Notes: generated from the sequence alone by a model not told the origin. DNA of 64,000 nucleotides from CAZIKF01 sp964539825 (GCA_964539825.1 CAZIKF010000020.1:1-64000); one strand, 5' to 3'. Counted from the stretch's first letter, positions 45,521 through 54,883 are shown. Numbers and translations: made by a program.

Positions 45521-45786
45521 TGGAAGTCTTGAAAGTTTCTTCTAAGTCGCAGTCAAAAGCCGTAGCGGGAGCAATGGCCCTTATCCTTGAAAAAGAAAAG
45601 CAAGTCATTGTTCAGGCTATAGGAGCTGGGGCAGTAAATCAGGCCGTCAAGGCAATCGCTATCGCTCGCGGATTTCTTGCTCCCAAAGGTATCGAAATCT
45701 ACACGCAGGTATCCTTTGTAGAGCTTAACATCGATCATAAGGAACGGACCGGGATCAAGTTCTTTGTGCTGACCGAAATAAAGTAA
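45520..45786 (+). CDS. SpoVS-like small protein
   Basis: 88 residues, GTG start overlapping the rnc stop. Starts MEVLKVSSKSQSKAVAGAMA and contains VQAIGAGAVNQAVKAIAIARG, the core of the stage V sporulation protein S family. In Bacillus SpoVS affects spore-coat and septation steps; in non-sporulating bacteria the family is widespread, small and possibly nucleic-acid binding (Alba-like fold). No sporulation genes are seen here. The context (RNase III) suggests an RNA-linked role, as inference. Confidence 0.9.
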   Translation: MEVLKVSSKSQSKAVAGAMALILEKEKQVIVQAIGAGAVNQAVKAIAIARGFLAPKGIEIYTQVSFVELNIDHKERTGIKFFVLTEIK

Positions 45787-45788
45787 CT

Positions 45789-48221
45789 TTGAAACTTGAC
45801 CCTGAAGATGTCATTGAGGCAAATCTAAAGGCCCTTCGAGTTCACAGCGAAGATTTCTTTGCTTACTATAATCTCGCCAAGGCATATGAATTCGAAGGTA
45901 GGTTTCAGGAGGCTTTTCTGGCCTACCAAAAAGCCCTGGCCCTGCATCCCCAGGATCCATACGCGCAGTTTTCCCTGGGAACACTTTGCCACAAGTTAGG
46001 GCATCGAGAAGAAGCGCGCCTTTATTTTCAAAAGTTGATCTCGACCCATCCTCAGTATGTTCCGGCGCATATGGGATTGGGAAAACTCCTCTATGAGGAA
46101 GAGAAATACAGGGAATGCATTCCCAGGTTAAAAAGGGTCTTGAGCTTAGACCCAGCCATTCATCAGGCACAGGAGCTTCTATCCAAAACTTATCTTAAAA
46201 TAGGCTTCTATAAGGAAGCTCTTGAGCAGATTGAAGAAGCCATTAAACAGAACTCCTCAAACTTTTCTTATCATTCCCTCAAAGGAAAGATCATGCTGCT
46301 TCTCAAGAATCTTAACGGAGCAGAGAAGAGTTTTCGAAACGCGATTCTTTTGAAGGAAGATGACCTCAACTCTTTGCTTAGTTTAGGTGAGATTCGGCTG
46401 CATCTATGTGCTCCGAGAGATTCCCTGCGCTATCTCAAGTCGGTTTTGGAGATGGAGCCCAATCATCCCAGGGCAAACCTGCTTCTCGGAAGAGCACTGG
46501 TTAAATGTTCCCTCTTCGATCAGGCTGAAGAGGCTTTTATGAGGGTTTCCAAAATCAATCCTTTTGAGCGGGAGGTTGCTCTTGATCTGGCATCTTTCTA
46601 TGCGGATCGATTTGAGTGGCCGAAGGCCTGGATTCAACTCAAAGGAGTCCCGGAGTCTCTTAAGGAATCAGAGACCTACCTTATTTTGCTGGCCAGGATC
46701 ACACGCTCGCGTAGAGATTATCCCACCGCGATAGTGGCACTTGAGTCTCTATTGGAGAGGAAAGTCTATAAGAGTGAAATTTATCATCTTATCGGTTCAA
46801 TTCATCAAGATCAGCTTAAGCTGGAAGAAGCTCGAGAAGCTTTCTTAATGGCCCTGGAGCTGGATGAGAATTACAGACCAGCCCTGGAGGACCTGGAAGA
46901 ATTGGAGGAGCAGTCTGGAAATCCTATAGAAGCTCAGAAATTCCGTTCTCGTCTTGAATCCCTTCCGCTGGACGCTGATCCTGAGTCGGTATCCATAGCG
47001 GAGTTTGACTATAGTCCGTCCACACAGGAAGTTTCTCAATTGGAGCGCCTGGAGGAATTGGAAAGAGATCTGCGTAAGGAGCCAGAAAGTCTTGAAATAC
47101 TCCTTGAACTGGGGAACCTTCTACTTGAAGTTGGTGAATTAGATCAGGCTCTAAATAGATTTGAAATAGCCCTGGCTCTGAGTGCTCAGAATCCGGAGGT
47201 ATTGCGGCGTCTTGGAGAAGTCCACCGTCAGCGCGGGGAGTTGCGGCGTTCTGAAGAATACCTGTTACAAGCCATGGAAGCGGATGGCCAGAACCTCGAA
47301 ATTCAACTATCGCTCGTTCGGTTGCAGATTGATTCTGGCAGGTTTGAGGAAGCGCGAGCACTTTTGGGAACCCTGAGACTTAGATTCCCCGACAGTTATC
47401 TCCCTTTGGTATTTCTTCTTAGAATTGCCCGCTACCTTCAGGATGGCCCTGAAATGATCCGATGGGCACGGGACCTTATTGGTCTGGATAAGGATAATGT
47501 TTTGGCCCATCTCAGTTTAGGAGTATTGGCACTTCAATCTGGAGATTTGAAAGAAGCCAGAGAGAGATTTCTGCATGCTGTTGAGCTTACTTCCTGGAAG
47601 GATCGGGAGTCCCTCTTTTACCTGGGTGTGACGGCTAAAAATCTTGGACACATCGAGGAGGCCTATCGCTGTTTTGCCGGGGCGGTCAAGATTCAGCCCG
47701 AAGATCCCCTGTCTCACTATAATCTCGGTGTAATTTTTCGTAACCAGGGAAACTACCATCTGGCAGAAGAGCATTTGAATCGAGCCAAACTCTATGATTC
47801 TGAGGATATATCTATCCTACAGCACCTGGGACTGCTTTACTTTGAACAGGGGGAATTCGATCAAGCCATTGGAGAGTTTTTAAGCGCTCTAAGTCTGGAT
47901 TCATCAGATTTCATCGCCAATTTCTACCTGGGTCTTTCGTTTTACGAGCAGTGCCGCTACCGCAAAGCGATTCCTTACTTGAAGGTGGCCAGCCAGTCCA
48001 GGCCAACGGATCCGACCATCTCCTATCATCTGGCACTTTGCTATGAGGAGGAAGATAAGTTTGAACCGGCGCTGAGCTGTACTCAGTGTGCGATCGCGAA
48101 TTCAGCAGAAGGATCTAAGATCCAGGCGTATTCCAGAGAGCTGTCTCGGAGACTGGAATCTCGGCTTTACTCTTCAAAACAGGAATTCCCATCGGTTTCA
48201 GAAGATAGCCAAACTTCCTGA
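45789..48221 (+). CDS. Large TPR repeat protein
   Basis: 810 residues, almost entirely tandem tetratricopeptide repeats, for example AYYNLAKAYEFEGRFQEAFLA and SHYNLGVIFRNQGNYHLAEEH. A short break near 400-425 separates two blocks. No signal peptide or membrane segment, so a cytoplasmic scaffold is likely. The TTG start two bases after the SpoVS gene has no clear ribosome-binding site and is probably coupled. Its last 107 bases overlap the convergent gene. Partners are unknown. Confidence 0.8.
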   Translation: MKLDPEDVIEANLKALRVHSEDFFAYYNLAKAYEFEGRFQEAFLAYQKALALHPQDPYAQFSLGTLCHKLGHREEARLYFQKLISTHPQYVPAHMGLGKLLYEEEKYRECIPRLKRVLSLDPAIHQAQELLSKTYLKIGFYKEALEQIEEAIKQNSSNFSYHSLKGKIMLLLKNLNGAEKSFRNAILLKEDDLNSLLSLGEIRLHLCAPRDSLRYLKSVLEMEPNHPRANLLLGRALVKCSLFDQAEEAFMRVSKINPFEREVALDLASFYADRFEWPKAWIQLKGVPESLKESETYLILLARITRSRRDYPTAIVALESLLERKVYKSEIYHLIGSIHQDQLKLEEAREAFLMALELDENYRPALEDLEELEEQSGNPIEAQKFRSRLESLPLDADPESVSIAEFDYSPSTQEVSQLERLEELERDLRKEPESLEILLELGNLLLEVGELDQALNRFEIALALSAQNPEVLRRLGEVHRQRGELRRSEEYLLQAMEADGQNLEIQLSLVRLQIDSGRFEEARALLGTLRLRFPDSYLPLVFLLRIARYLQDGPEMIRWARDLIGLDKDNVLAHLSLGVLALQSGDLKEARERFLHAVELTSWKDRESLFYLGVTAKNLGHIEEAYRCFAGAVKIQPEDPLSHYNLGVIFRNQGNYHLAEEHLNRAKLYDSEDISILQHLGLLYFEQGEFDQAIGEFLSALSLDSSDFIANFYLGLSFYEQCRYRKAIPYLKVASQSRPTDPTISYHLALCYEEEDKFEPALSCTQCAIANSAEGSKIQAYSRELSRRLESRLYSSKQEFPSVSEDSQTS

Positions 48222-48681
48222 GATCTTTTTCCATTAGATCCATTCTAGAAAGGTGGGAGAGCATCTTCTCACAAATCTTGTTGAACTGCATGGGTTGATC
48301 ATGATGAGCTGTCTTTACCAGGATGTAAAAGAGGTCAGCTTGTTCCTTTAATGCCCTGGAATATCGAAAGAGGTGATCTTCTGTGGACTCAGGTTCAACT
48401 CGGACCTTTTCCCTGGATCTACCGAGGGCTTTTAGAACGGTATCAAAATTTCCATCCTCTCGGATACGTTCCTTTAATACTTCGCCCAGGACTACTGAGT
48501 AAGCCCTATCCATCTTATCAGACCTGAGTAAGAGCCTCGCTCGCCGAATTTTTTCTTTGAACTGGTACTTGTAAGCGGAAATTTCGTCTTGCAGGGTCAA
48601 ATCTAGTTCCGGTCGAGTTGGACGGGCCATGAGGGTACTGGGTACAAAGAGAAGAATTACTAAACCAAGCCAAGTTTTCAT
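48115..48681 (-). CDS. Small secreted helical protein of unknown function
   Basis: The start is ATG 48681 after ATGAGGT; it gives a clean signal peptide MKTWLGLVILLFVPSTLMA. The mature protein (about 165 residues) is helical and basic, without Cys. No family recognised. It overlaps the end of the large TPR gene on the other strand by 107 bases, an unusually long convergent overlap. Both frames look protein-like in the overlap; the TPR gene is certain, this one less so. Confidence 0.6.
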   Translation of the reverse strand: MKTWLGLVILLFVPSTLMARPTRPELDLTLQDEISAYKYQFKEKIRRARLLLRSDKMDRAYSVVLGEVLKERIREDGNFDTVLKALGRSREKVRVEPESTEDHLFRYSRALKEQADLFYILVKTAHHDQPMQFNKICEKMLSHLSRMDLMEKDLRKFGYLLKPMGIPVLKSKAEIPVSETALWNTPGS

Positions 48682-48828
48682 TTGATACCTCATTCCACTG
48701 ATTCTCGTGTGTCTTACTACTCATCGAACGTTTTATACAATAGTTAGACATATTATGCTAAAAAAATAGATTTTTTGTAGTAATATGGAGTTAGTTTCTA
48801 GTGGAAAGGGGACGTCTTCGGAGGGGAT

Positions 48829-49164
48829 ATGTGCATTTTTTGTCGTATTGTAAAGGGGGAAATTCCCGCGGAAAAGGTCTACGAGGATGACCAAATACTG
48901 GGTTTTAAGGATGTGAATCCAGTTGCTCCGCTTCACTTGCTCTTTATTCCTAAAAAGCATGTAGTGAACGTGTTCGATGCCTCTGAGGAGCCTGGCTTGA
49001 TGGAATCCCTATTTTCGGCGATTCGCAAGTATCGGGACCAGGAAGAGCTGGAGGTGGAAGGGGTAAGAGTTGTAACCAACGCGGGGGAGAGCGCGGGCCA
49101 GTCCGTCTTTCATTTTCATGTTCATGTTTTGAGTGGCAGGCGGCTGCATTGGCCTCCTGGTTAA
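48829..49164 (+). CDS. HIT-family nucleotide hydrolase (HinT-like)
   Basis: 111 residues. It starts CIFCRIVKGEIPAEKVYEDD (with zinc-type Cys pair) and ends with the HIT triad HFHVHVLSGR. HinT proteins hydrolyse adenosine phosphoramidates and aminoacyl-adenylates. A GGAGGGG site precedes the ATG. It is followed by rsmB after 15 bases. Confidence 0.95.
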   Translation: MCIFCRIVKGEIPAEKVYEDDQILGFKDVNPVAPLHLLFIPKKHVVNVFDASEEPGLMESLFSAIRKYRDQEELEVEGVRVVTNAGESAGQSVFHFHVHVLSGRRLHWPPG

Positions 49165-49179
49165 GGGTTTTAGAAATTC

Positions 49180-50451
49180 ATGAGAGAGGAGATCTTTAAG
49201 GGTTTGAGGGAAATCTTACGGGGCAAGGATCGAGAGGCGGTACTAGAAAAGATCCTCGGTCGCCTTGTGGGTCAGGAGGTCACCCGTTCCACGATAACCA
49301 TGCTTCTCTACGGCAGTCTTCGTTTCTACCTGCCTTTACAAAGGGAGATTCGAAAGCTGTCAAAAGGAAAAAAGCTTCCCCCAGAACTTGAGACCCTGGT
49401 GATTATGATTCTTTATCAGATTGGATTTATGGATTCTATTCCTAACTATGCAGCTCTCAATGAGGGATTGAATGCCATACCTAAAAAATATCAGCGCCTG
49501 AAAGGATTTGTCACCTGGCTTTGTCATGAATTTCTCAGGCAACCAGAACTCTTACTGGGTTCCCGGGAATCCTATCTACCTGCCTGGTATCAAGAGGTAT
49601 TTGAAAAATCCCTGGGAGCTGAGAACTTCAAGCGCTTTGAAGGTCGAATTCTACAGAATTGTGATGTGTATTTTGAGGCGCCCTCTGAGGAGATTTTGCC
49701 GGAGGATTCTATTCCAGTCTTCAAGAAGTGGCCCATTTATCGTCGAGGGGCCCTGGACCTGGAAGAGCGAATGAAGCTTGAAGAGGGCGGGGGACTCATT
49801 TGTGACCTTTTTTCCCTTCTCATTCCGAGGTTATTCAGCCCGGCCCCCGGGGGGAGATATCTAGATCTTTGCTCTTCTCCTGGCGGTAAGCTGATTCAAG
49901 CGCTCTTTCTCTATCCCCAGATGGAATTTCATGCTGTGGAAAAGAGTGCTTCAAGGATGGCCAGGCTAAAAAAAAGGCTGCTTAGAACGCCTCAAATGGA
50001 ATCTGGGGTATCCCTGCATCAAAGAGAAGGGGTTGAATATTTAAGAGAATGTAAAAAAAGGGAACTCACATTCTCTAGAATCCTGCTGGACGCGCCTTGC
50101 AGCGCCCTGGGAACCGTAGCCTCACATCCGGAATACCTTTTGACCAAACAGCGTGATCTGCCCCTTCATCTGAGAACGGAACAGGAAGCTCTTCTTCACG
50201 CGGCTCTCGATGTGCTCGAGCCCGGAGGAGAACTTATCTATAGTGTTTGTACCTTCAATACTGAGGAGACTGAAGATCAGTTGCGAGAAGTTTGTACAAG
50301 GGCGGATATTGAAAGTGTCATGGTGGACACCAGGTTCTGGGAGGGGGCGATTTCAGCTCAATTCGGAACCTATCTTTTACCCACCGATATTGGTAGTCAA
50401 ATTTTTTATGTTGCCTATTTGAAGAAAAATGGAGCCGGGGAATTCTCATGA
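49180..50451 (+). CDS. rsmB: 16S rRNA m5C967 methyltransferase-like RsmB
   Basis: An N-terminal NusB-like helical domain (about residues 1-130) precedes a SAM-dependent methylase domain. Motif I DLCSSPGGKLIQAL, motif IV LLDAPCSALGT with a Cys, and motif VI YSVCTFNTEET with the nucleophile Cys. It methylates a cytosine in 16S rRNA. The gene order rsmB-PASTA-kinase-like-rpe is reminiscent of the rsmB-stp-prkC-rsgA-rpe cluster of Firmicutes. Its stop overlaps the next ATG. Confidence 0.93.
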   Translation: MREEIFKGLREILRGKDREAVLEKILGRLVGQEVTRSTITMLLYGSLRFYLPLQREIRKLSKGKKLPPELETLVIMILYQIGFMDSIPNYAALNEGLNAIPKKYQRLKGFVTWLCHEFLRQPELLLGSRESYLPAWYQEVFEKSLGAENFKRFEGRILQNCDVYFEAPSEEILPEDSIPVFKKWPIYRRGALDLEERMKLEEGGGLICDLFSLLIPRLFSPAPGGRYLDLCSSPGGKLIQALFLYPQMEFHAVEKSASRMARLKKRLLRTPQMESGVSLHQREGVEYLRECKKRELTFSRILLDAPCSALGTVASHPEYLLTKQRDLPLHLRTEQEALLHAALDVLEPGGELIYSVCTFNTEETEDQLREVCTRADIESVMVDTRFWEGAISAQFGTYLLPTDIGSQIFYVAYLKKNGAGEFS

Positions 50452-51446
50452 TCCGACGAATTATATGGTTACTTCGCTGGATCTCCATACTGATTGTATT
50501 GATCTGTCTGCTTGGAGCTGGAGCTTATTTTGGATGGAAGGCTATCCAGGGGCTTTTTCATGGCGAGGTCATAGAAATTCCGGATTTTCGAGGAAAATCC
50601 CTGACCTATGTATTGGAAAATAAGCCAGATGGCATTGAGTTGGAGCTGCTCCAAAAGCAGGAGAGTCGAAAGGTTAAGCCTAATATAGTGATCGATCAGA
50701 ATCCATCTCCGGGATCCAAGGTAAAAACCGGCCGCCGGCTTTTTCTTGTAGTTTCAATGGGATCCGATGTGAAAGAGGTTTCGTCGGTAGTGGGGTTAGA
50801 TTTAAGGATTGCAGGCTTAAGGCTGAGGCGTTTGGGGTTAATGGTTGGAAATATTGCCTATCGTTTTGCTGATCCTGGAAAGCGTGGAAAGGTTCTGGCT
50901 CAAACTCCGAGGGAAGGGGTTTTGGTTCCGGAGGGTATGAAGATTTCGTTACTTGTAGGGTCAATGGACAGTCCCGAGGCGAGGATCCCAAATTTGCGAG
51001 GTTTGATCCTTTCACAGGCCAGGTTGATCGCCCAGTCCCAGGGTTGGCTTCTTGAGCCAAACTACGAGCGTAGTGACCCGTCCCAGTCCGATGATACGGT
51101 CCTCGACCAGGATCCTTTGCCAGGTCTGAAAATTACTTCTGAAGAAAAGAAGATTCTTGTGTGGGTTAATAGAAGAAACAAGGACTCCGAGATTCCTCGT
51201 ACAGGCATGGTAAGGGAAAGAGTGGAAATTAGGATTCCCGCTGGTCTTGATTCAAAGGATTTAAGAGTGGAATTGGTAGACTTTCAGGGTTCTCGAGACC
51301 TGCATCATCAGGCTCATCCCCCGGAGTCCTTCTTTTTTTTGGATGTGGAATACCATGGAACCGGTCATTTGAACCTCTTCCTGGATGGTCTGTTTTATAG
51401 GAAAATCGAATTAGTAGGAGAAAGCTATGGCTCTGACTCTCGATGA
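50448..51446 (+). CDS. Membrane-anchored PASTA-domain protein without kinase
   Basis: One membrane segment (about residues 10-33) with a short cytoplasmic Arg-rich start. Three PASTA domains follow (about 42-105, 106-172, 175-243), each with the pattern 'iPdl.G...a...l...g' and 'vl.Q.P.pG..v..g..v.l.vs'. A further C-terminal domain of about 90 residues ends it. PASTA domains bind peptidoglycan muropeptides and normally belong to a Ser/Thr kinase. Here the cytoplasmic kinase is absent and a kinase-like fold is encoded by the next, overlapping gene (20 bases). Confidence 0.85.
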   Translation: MIRRIIWLLRWISILIVLICLLGAGAYFGWKAIQGLFHGEVIEIPDFRGKSLTYVLENKPDGIELELLQKQESRKVKPNIVIDQNPSPGSKVKTGRRLFLVVSMGSDVKEVSSVVGLDLRIAGLRLRRLGLMVGNIAYRFADPGKRGKVLAQTPREGVLVPEGMKISLLVGSMDSPEARIPNLRGLILSQARLIAQSQGWLLEPNYERSDPSQSDDTVLDQDPLPGLKITSEEKKILVWVNRRNKDSEIPRTGMVRERVEIRIPAGLDSKDLRVELVDFQGSRDLHHQAHPPESFFFLDVEYHGTGHLNLFLDGLFYRKIELVGESYGSDSR

Positions 51447-52527
51447 AGTCTCTCTGGAATCCCTATTCAAATTTCAACCCATCTTAGATCTTACTGAAAA
51501 GAACTTCCTGATCAAAGATCGTTACCGGGTTCTCAAGCTCTACTTTGAGACAACTCGTACCAATATTTTTCTGGCAGTGGACACAGAACTCAAGAAAAAG
51601 GTTTTTGTACATGTTGCCAAGAACCAGTTTTTTCAGAGGGGTAAAGAGCTGAAGGCATGGGTTGCCAGTATTAAAAAGATGGAATCTCTTCCAGGACAGA
51701 GGCATAGATTTCATGCCCTGGAAATGAATCTCTGGAAGAATAAATTCTTTGTTGTGACAGATTTCTTTGAAGGAATTCCCCTCTTTCACCTTCTTCATGC
51801 GCGAAAAGAGCTCCCCCTTGGCTTTGTATTGAAAATATTGATTCATCTATGTGAAACCCTGGAAGATGCTTGCCAAAAAAAGGTTTCCAGCAGGTTGATA
51901 TCCAGGGAGGACTTCTTCGTTGACCGTGAAGGGGCTTTGCGGATTCTTCGTTTCCTCCCGCCTCGCATGAAGGTAGATGATAACGAGACCCTGGACAGTT
52001 CAGCGGCGGATGTTTTTTATGTTGGCTGTATGCTCTATGAACTTCTTTCCCTGGAACGTGCTTTCAAAAAGGGGAGAACTGAAGATGAATTGGAGCGAGC
52101 CCATTTTCTGGCAATTCTAAAAATTCGAAAAAATCAGACACAAAAGGACAATTTTGAGCAAATATGTGAACTTTTTATAAGAGCAACTACGCGGCGTGCC
52201 GAAAACAGAATCGAATCCCTGGGGGAGTTTCACCAGTCTCTGGTGGAGTTGCATTCCTGGATACAGCAGGTTCAGGAGAACCTTGACCAGGAGCAGGATC
52301 AGGAGCAGTTAAATTCCGCCTTTGATGTGGTTTTTGCCCTGCGAGGCGGATCCGTGCCGGAAGAAGTTGAAGATAAGTCCAGGGAAGCAGAGGCACCTAA
52401 GAAGTACTCCAGAATATGGGGTGAATTCGATCTTGCCGAGGCCTCCAGATGGGAGCCGGACAGGATCTTTCGCTGGGGTGCCCTGACGATGATAATTGCG
52501 GCATTTGCGTATAAGTTTTTGACTTAG
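51427..52527 (+). CDS. Tail-anchored pseudokinase (protein-kinase-like fold)
   Basis: About residues 25-285 follow the order of a PknB-type kinase. NIFLAVDTELKKKVFVHV matches the Gly-loop/beta-3 region with His at the Lys position. VSSRLISREDFFVDREG matches the catalytic loop (HRD and its Asn missing). LRF stands where DFG is expected. SSAADVFYVGCMLYELLSLERAF matches the helix-F region (D, G and E conserved in place). A linker rich in Glu/Gln precedes one C-terminal membrane helix (about 345-365). It is probably unable to phosphorylate and may act as a scaffold or bind the PASTA protein. The family could be confirmed by structure prediction. Confidence 0.75.
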   Translation: MALTLDEVSLESLFKFQPILDLTEKNFLIKDRYRVLKLYFETTRTNIFLAVDTELKKKVFVHVAKNQFFQRGKELKAWVASIKKMESLPGQRHRFHALEMNLWKNKFFVVTDFFEGIPLFHLLHARKELPLGFVLKILIHLCETLEDACQKKVSSRLISREDFFVDREGALRILRFLPPRMKVDDNETLDSSAADVFYVGCMLYELLSLERAFKKGRTEDELERAHFLAILKIRKNQTQKDNFEQICELFIRATTRRAENRIESLGEFHQSLVELHSWIQQVQENLDQEQDQEQLNSAFDVVFALRGGSVPEEVEDKSREAEAPKKYSRIWGEFDLAEASRWEPDRIFRWGALTMIIAAFAYKFLT

Positions 52528-52543
52528 GGGGAAAGGAGAAGGT

Positions 52544-53191
52544 TTGGAAATCGCGCCATCAATTCTTTCCATGAACTTTCTCAAACTAGCCGAGGAGTTC
52601 AAATTTCTTGAGTCCTCTCCCATCAAAACTCTCCATCTAGATGTAATGGATGGACATTTTGTGCCCAATCTCACATTCGGTCCTCCCTTCATAGCCAAAC
52701 TACGTTCAGCTTTCAGCGGACTGTTTGAGGCGCATTTGATGGTCTCGAATCCAGAGCAAACCTGGAAGGATTATAGGGATGCGGGATGCGATAGAATCAT
52801 TATTCATCCGGAGACGGCTATTCATCCCCATAGACTCTGCCAGGAGATTCGATCCTCTGGAGCCCAGGTAGGTCTTGCTTTAAACCCTGGTTCTTCTCTG
52901 TGTACAATCGAACCTTTGTTGGAAGACATCGACCTGGTTTTGCTTATGACGGTGAATCCTGGTTTTGGAGGTCAATCCTACATCCACTCTGTAGACCGTA
53001 AGATCAAGGAGTTTTGTAACTTGAGAGGGGATCGAAATGAGATTCTCTTGGAAATTGATGGAGGAGTGAAAGTTGAGAATATCGGAAGATTTCCATCAAA
53101 AGGAGTTGATCTTGCAGTGGTAGGTTCAGCCATTTTCAATGATCGGCAGGACTCGGGTAAAAATTTGAAGGAATTGATGGATCAGTTATGA
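52544..53191 (+). CDS. rpe: Ribulose-phosphate 3-epimerase
   Basis: TIM-barrel enzyme of the pentose phosphate pathway. IAPSILSMNFLKL at the start, LHLDVMDGHFVPNLTFGP with metal-ligand His and Asp, MTVNPGFGGQSY, IDGGVKVEN, and GSAIFND at the end. TTG start after AAAGGAGAAGG. Length 215 is standard. It is translated with the next gene (ATGA). Confidence 0.96.
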   Translation: MEIAPSILSMNFLKLAEEFKFLESSPIKTLHLDVMDGHFVPNLTFGPPFIAKLRSAFSGLFEAHLMVSNPEQTWKDYRDAGCDRIIIHPETAIHPHRLCQEIRSSGAQVGLALNPGSSLCTIEPLLEDIDLVLLMTVNPGFGGQSYIHSVDRKIKEFCNLRGDRNEILLEIDGGVKVENIGRFPSKGVDLAVVGSAIFNDRQDSGKNLKELMDQL

Positions 53192-54426
53192 AAATACGTC
53201 CAAAGACTCTGTCACATCTCAATGAGTTGTTTCGCACACGAAATGCTTCAGGATTACTAAAGGCAGCTTCAGATGTTCAAGCCCAAGCCCCTAATTCCAT
53301 CATAGGCAGAGTCTTTACTGCCAGGGCATTGGCTCTCGAGAAGAGATTTGGTTCAGCAGCAGAGATCCTGGAATCAATCATATTACCTTTTCCTAAACTT
53401 CGAAAAGTCTATCTGGAATACCTGGGTTACCTGAGACAGGCTGGGCGTCGGGCTCAATGGGAAATTCAGGCATTTCGATTCTTGGAATACCATGATTCCG
53501 CCAAGCTGTGTTTACAGCTCGGTCAATTCTTTTATCGTCGAAAGGAGTGGAAAAGGTCTCTACACTGTTTTCGAAAGTTAGAGGAACTGGGATCTGAGAA
53601 GATATCTAGCGCTCACCTTGAGTATCTACTGGGATTGCTTACCTTTAAGCTAGGTGATCACGTTAGTGCAGGAAATTATCTAAAGGAAATCTATACGGAT
53701 GAGGCTTTTCATTTAAAAGCGAAGATTTATTTTGACCAGGGTTCCTATCGCAAAGCGCTAGAGTCTCTCCGCAGCATGGGAAATCTCCATGCTTGTCAGC
53801 AGTCACTAGGTTTAGGAGCCAGAATTTGTAAGGGACTTAAGGATGTTGATGGCGAGCAGGAGTTTCTTGAAAAACTCATCAAGTTCCCCTCTGATTCCTC
53901 CGGACGCTGGAAAATTTTGGAACGTTTAGAGGTTTTGGCAATGGGGCAAAACGACCGCTCATACCGGCTACAGGTGGTAAACGCTAAAAGGAAGCTTCAG
54001 CCGACCAATCTCGCGCTGAAAAAACAAGCTGCCTCTCTTTATTGGGAGCTCAACTCCCAGCGTCGGGCAGTAAGACTCTATGAGCAGGTCCAGAAAGAAG
54101 ATCCCTTCGATGCAGATGTGCTTGAGCGGCTGTCTTCATATTTCGAGGATAAAGGCAACCTTCAACGGGCTTTTTACCTTCTCAAGAGTGGGTACATAGG
54201 GGGCAGCAATTCCTTTCCCATGGATCTTCGCTATGCCCAACTGGCACTACGACAAGGAAGAATTCCTGAGGCTCGAGATGTGCTGCACGACCTTCTCAAG
54301 TGTGGAAAATCAAGGGCACGAATTTATTATCTACTCGCCACGGCATATGAACTTGAGGGCCGAGAGGATGTTTCGCGCTACTACAAAGGGCTCTATGATC
54401 AATATCTTCCCCAGAAAACGGCTTAG
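53188..54426 (+). CDS. TPR-like repeat protein
   Basis: 412 residues, made of helical repeats of about 34 (for example LCLQLGQFFYRRKEWKRSLHCFRKL; NLALKKQAASLYWELNSQRRAVRLYEQV; LRYAQLALRQGRIPEARDVL). No signal peptide. Cytoplasmic scaffold; partner unknown. It lies between rpe and a small secreted gene that overlaps its end by 32 bases. Confidence 0.75.
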   Translation: MKIRPKTLSHLNELFRTRNASGLLKAASDVQAQAPNSIIGRVFTARALALEKRFGSAAEILESIILPFPKLRKVYLEYLGYLRQAGRRAQWEIQAFRFLEYHDSAKLCLQLGQFFYRRKEWKRSLHCFRKLEELGSEKISSAHLEYLLGLLTFKLGDHVSAGNYLKEIYTDEAFHLKAKIYFDQGSYRKALESLRSMGNLHACQQSLGLGARICKGLKDVDGEQEFLEKLIKFPSDSSGRWKILERLEVLAMGQNDRSYRLQVVNAKRKLQPTNLALKKQAASLYWELNSQRRAVRLYEQVQKEDPFDADVLERLSSYFEDKGNLQRAFYLLKSGYIGGSNSFPMDLRYAQLALRQGRIPEARDVLHDLLKCGKSRARIYYLLATAYELEGREDVSRYYKGLYDQYLPQKTA

Positions 54427-54745
54427 TTTTTTTTTTCTAATCCTTTTCATAGCGTCCACTCAGTGTCTTATCTCTCAACCTAGAACCTGCCAGGGAATCA
54501 TGCTCTATGCTTTTCGGGAGCCACCCAAAGAATGGATTCGTCAAAAGGGGCTGGTATCGCTTTCCCTTCGTGAGGCTTTCAGGATTTTACCGGAGGAAGT
54601 TCTGCGCACCCAGGTGAACTCCTGGGTGACCCATGGGTTCCCAATCCTTCTCAGAGACCCGGTTTTGGTCGAATTAATGACAAAATTTGTACACAAAGCT
54701 GAAAATCGTCGAAAGAATCTTGAAATCTCCAGGAAGATTCCCTAG
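54395..54745 (+). CDS. Small secreted protein of unknown function
   Basis: The start is ATG 54395, overlapping the TPR gene by 32 bases; a further upstream start would add a long polar leader. Signal peptide or anchor: RLSFFFLILFIASTQCLIS. The mature part (about 85 residues) is basic with three Cys or fewer and no recognised domain. Overlap with the TPR gene suggests co-expression. Confidence 0.55.
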   Translation: MINIFPRKRLSFFFLILFIASTQCLISQPRTCQGIMLYAFREPPKEWIRQKGLVSLSLREAFRILPEEVLRTQVNSWVTHGFPILLRDPVLVELMTKFVHKAENRRKNLEISRKIP

Positions 54746-54883
54746 ACTGATCCCGTTGTTAATAGGGGATCTGGTGTCTTAGAGCAGAGTTCCAAGAAGG
54801 TTTGGGACATCCAAAGTTTGCCATAGAGGCCACTCAGGTTCGACTAGTTGGTAGTATTCAATAAGTTCTAAGGAGTTTACGGA

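Noticed and set aside
45789..48221. Tandem repeats considered as CRISPR or DNA repeat array
   Set aside because: The periodicity is at protein level (TPR helices of 34 residues) and not in identical DNA units; no spacer pattern is present.
48721..48828. A possible tRNA or small RNA in the AT-rich stretch before the HIT gene
   Set aside because: No cloverleaf or anticodon arm could be folded; it is simply a promoter-like AT-rich region.
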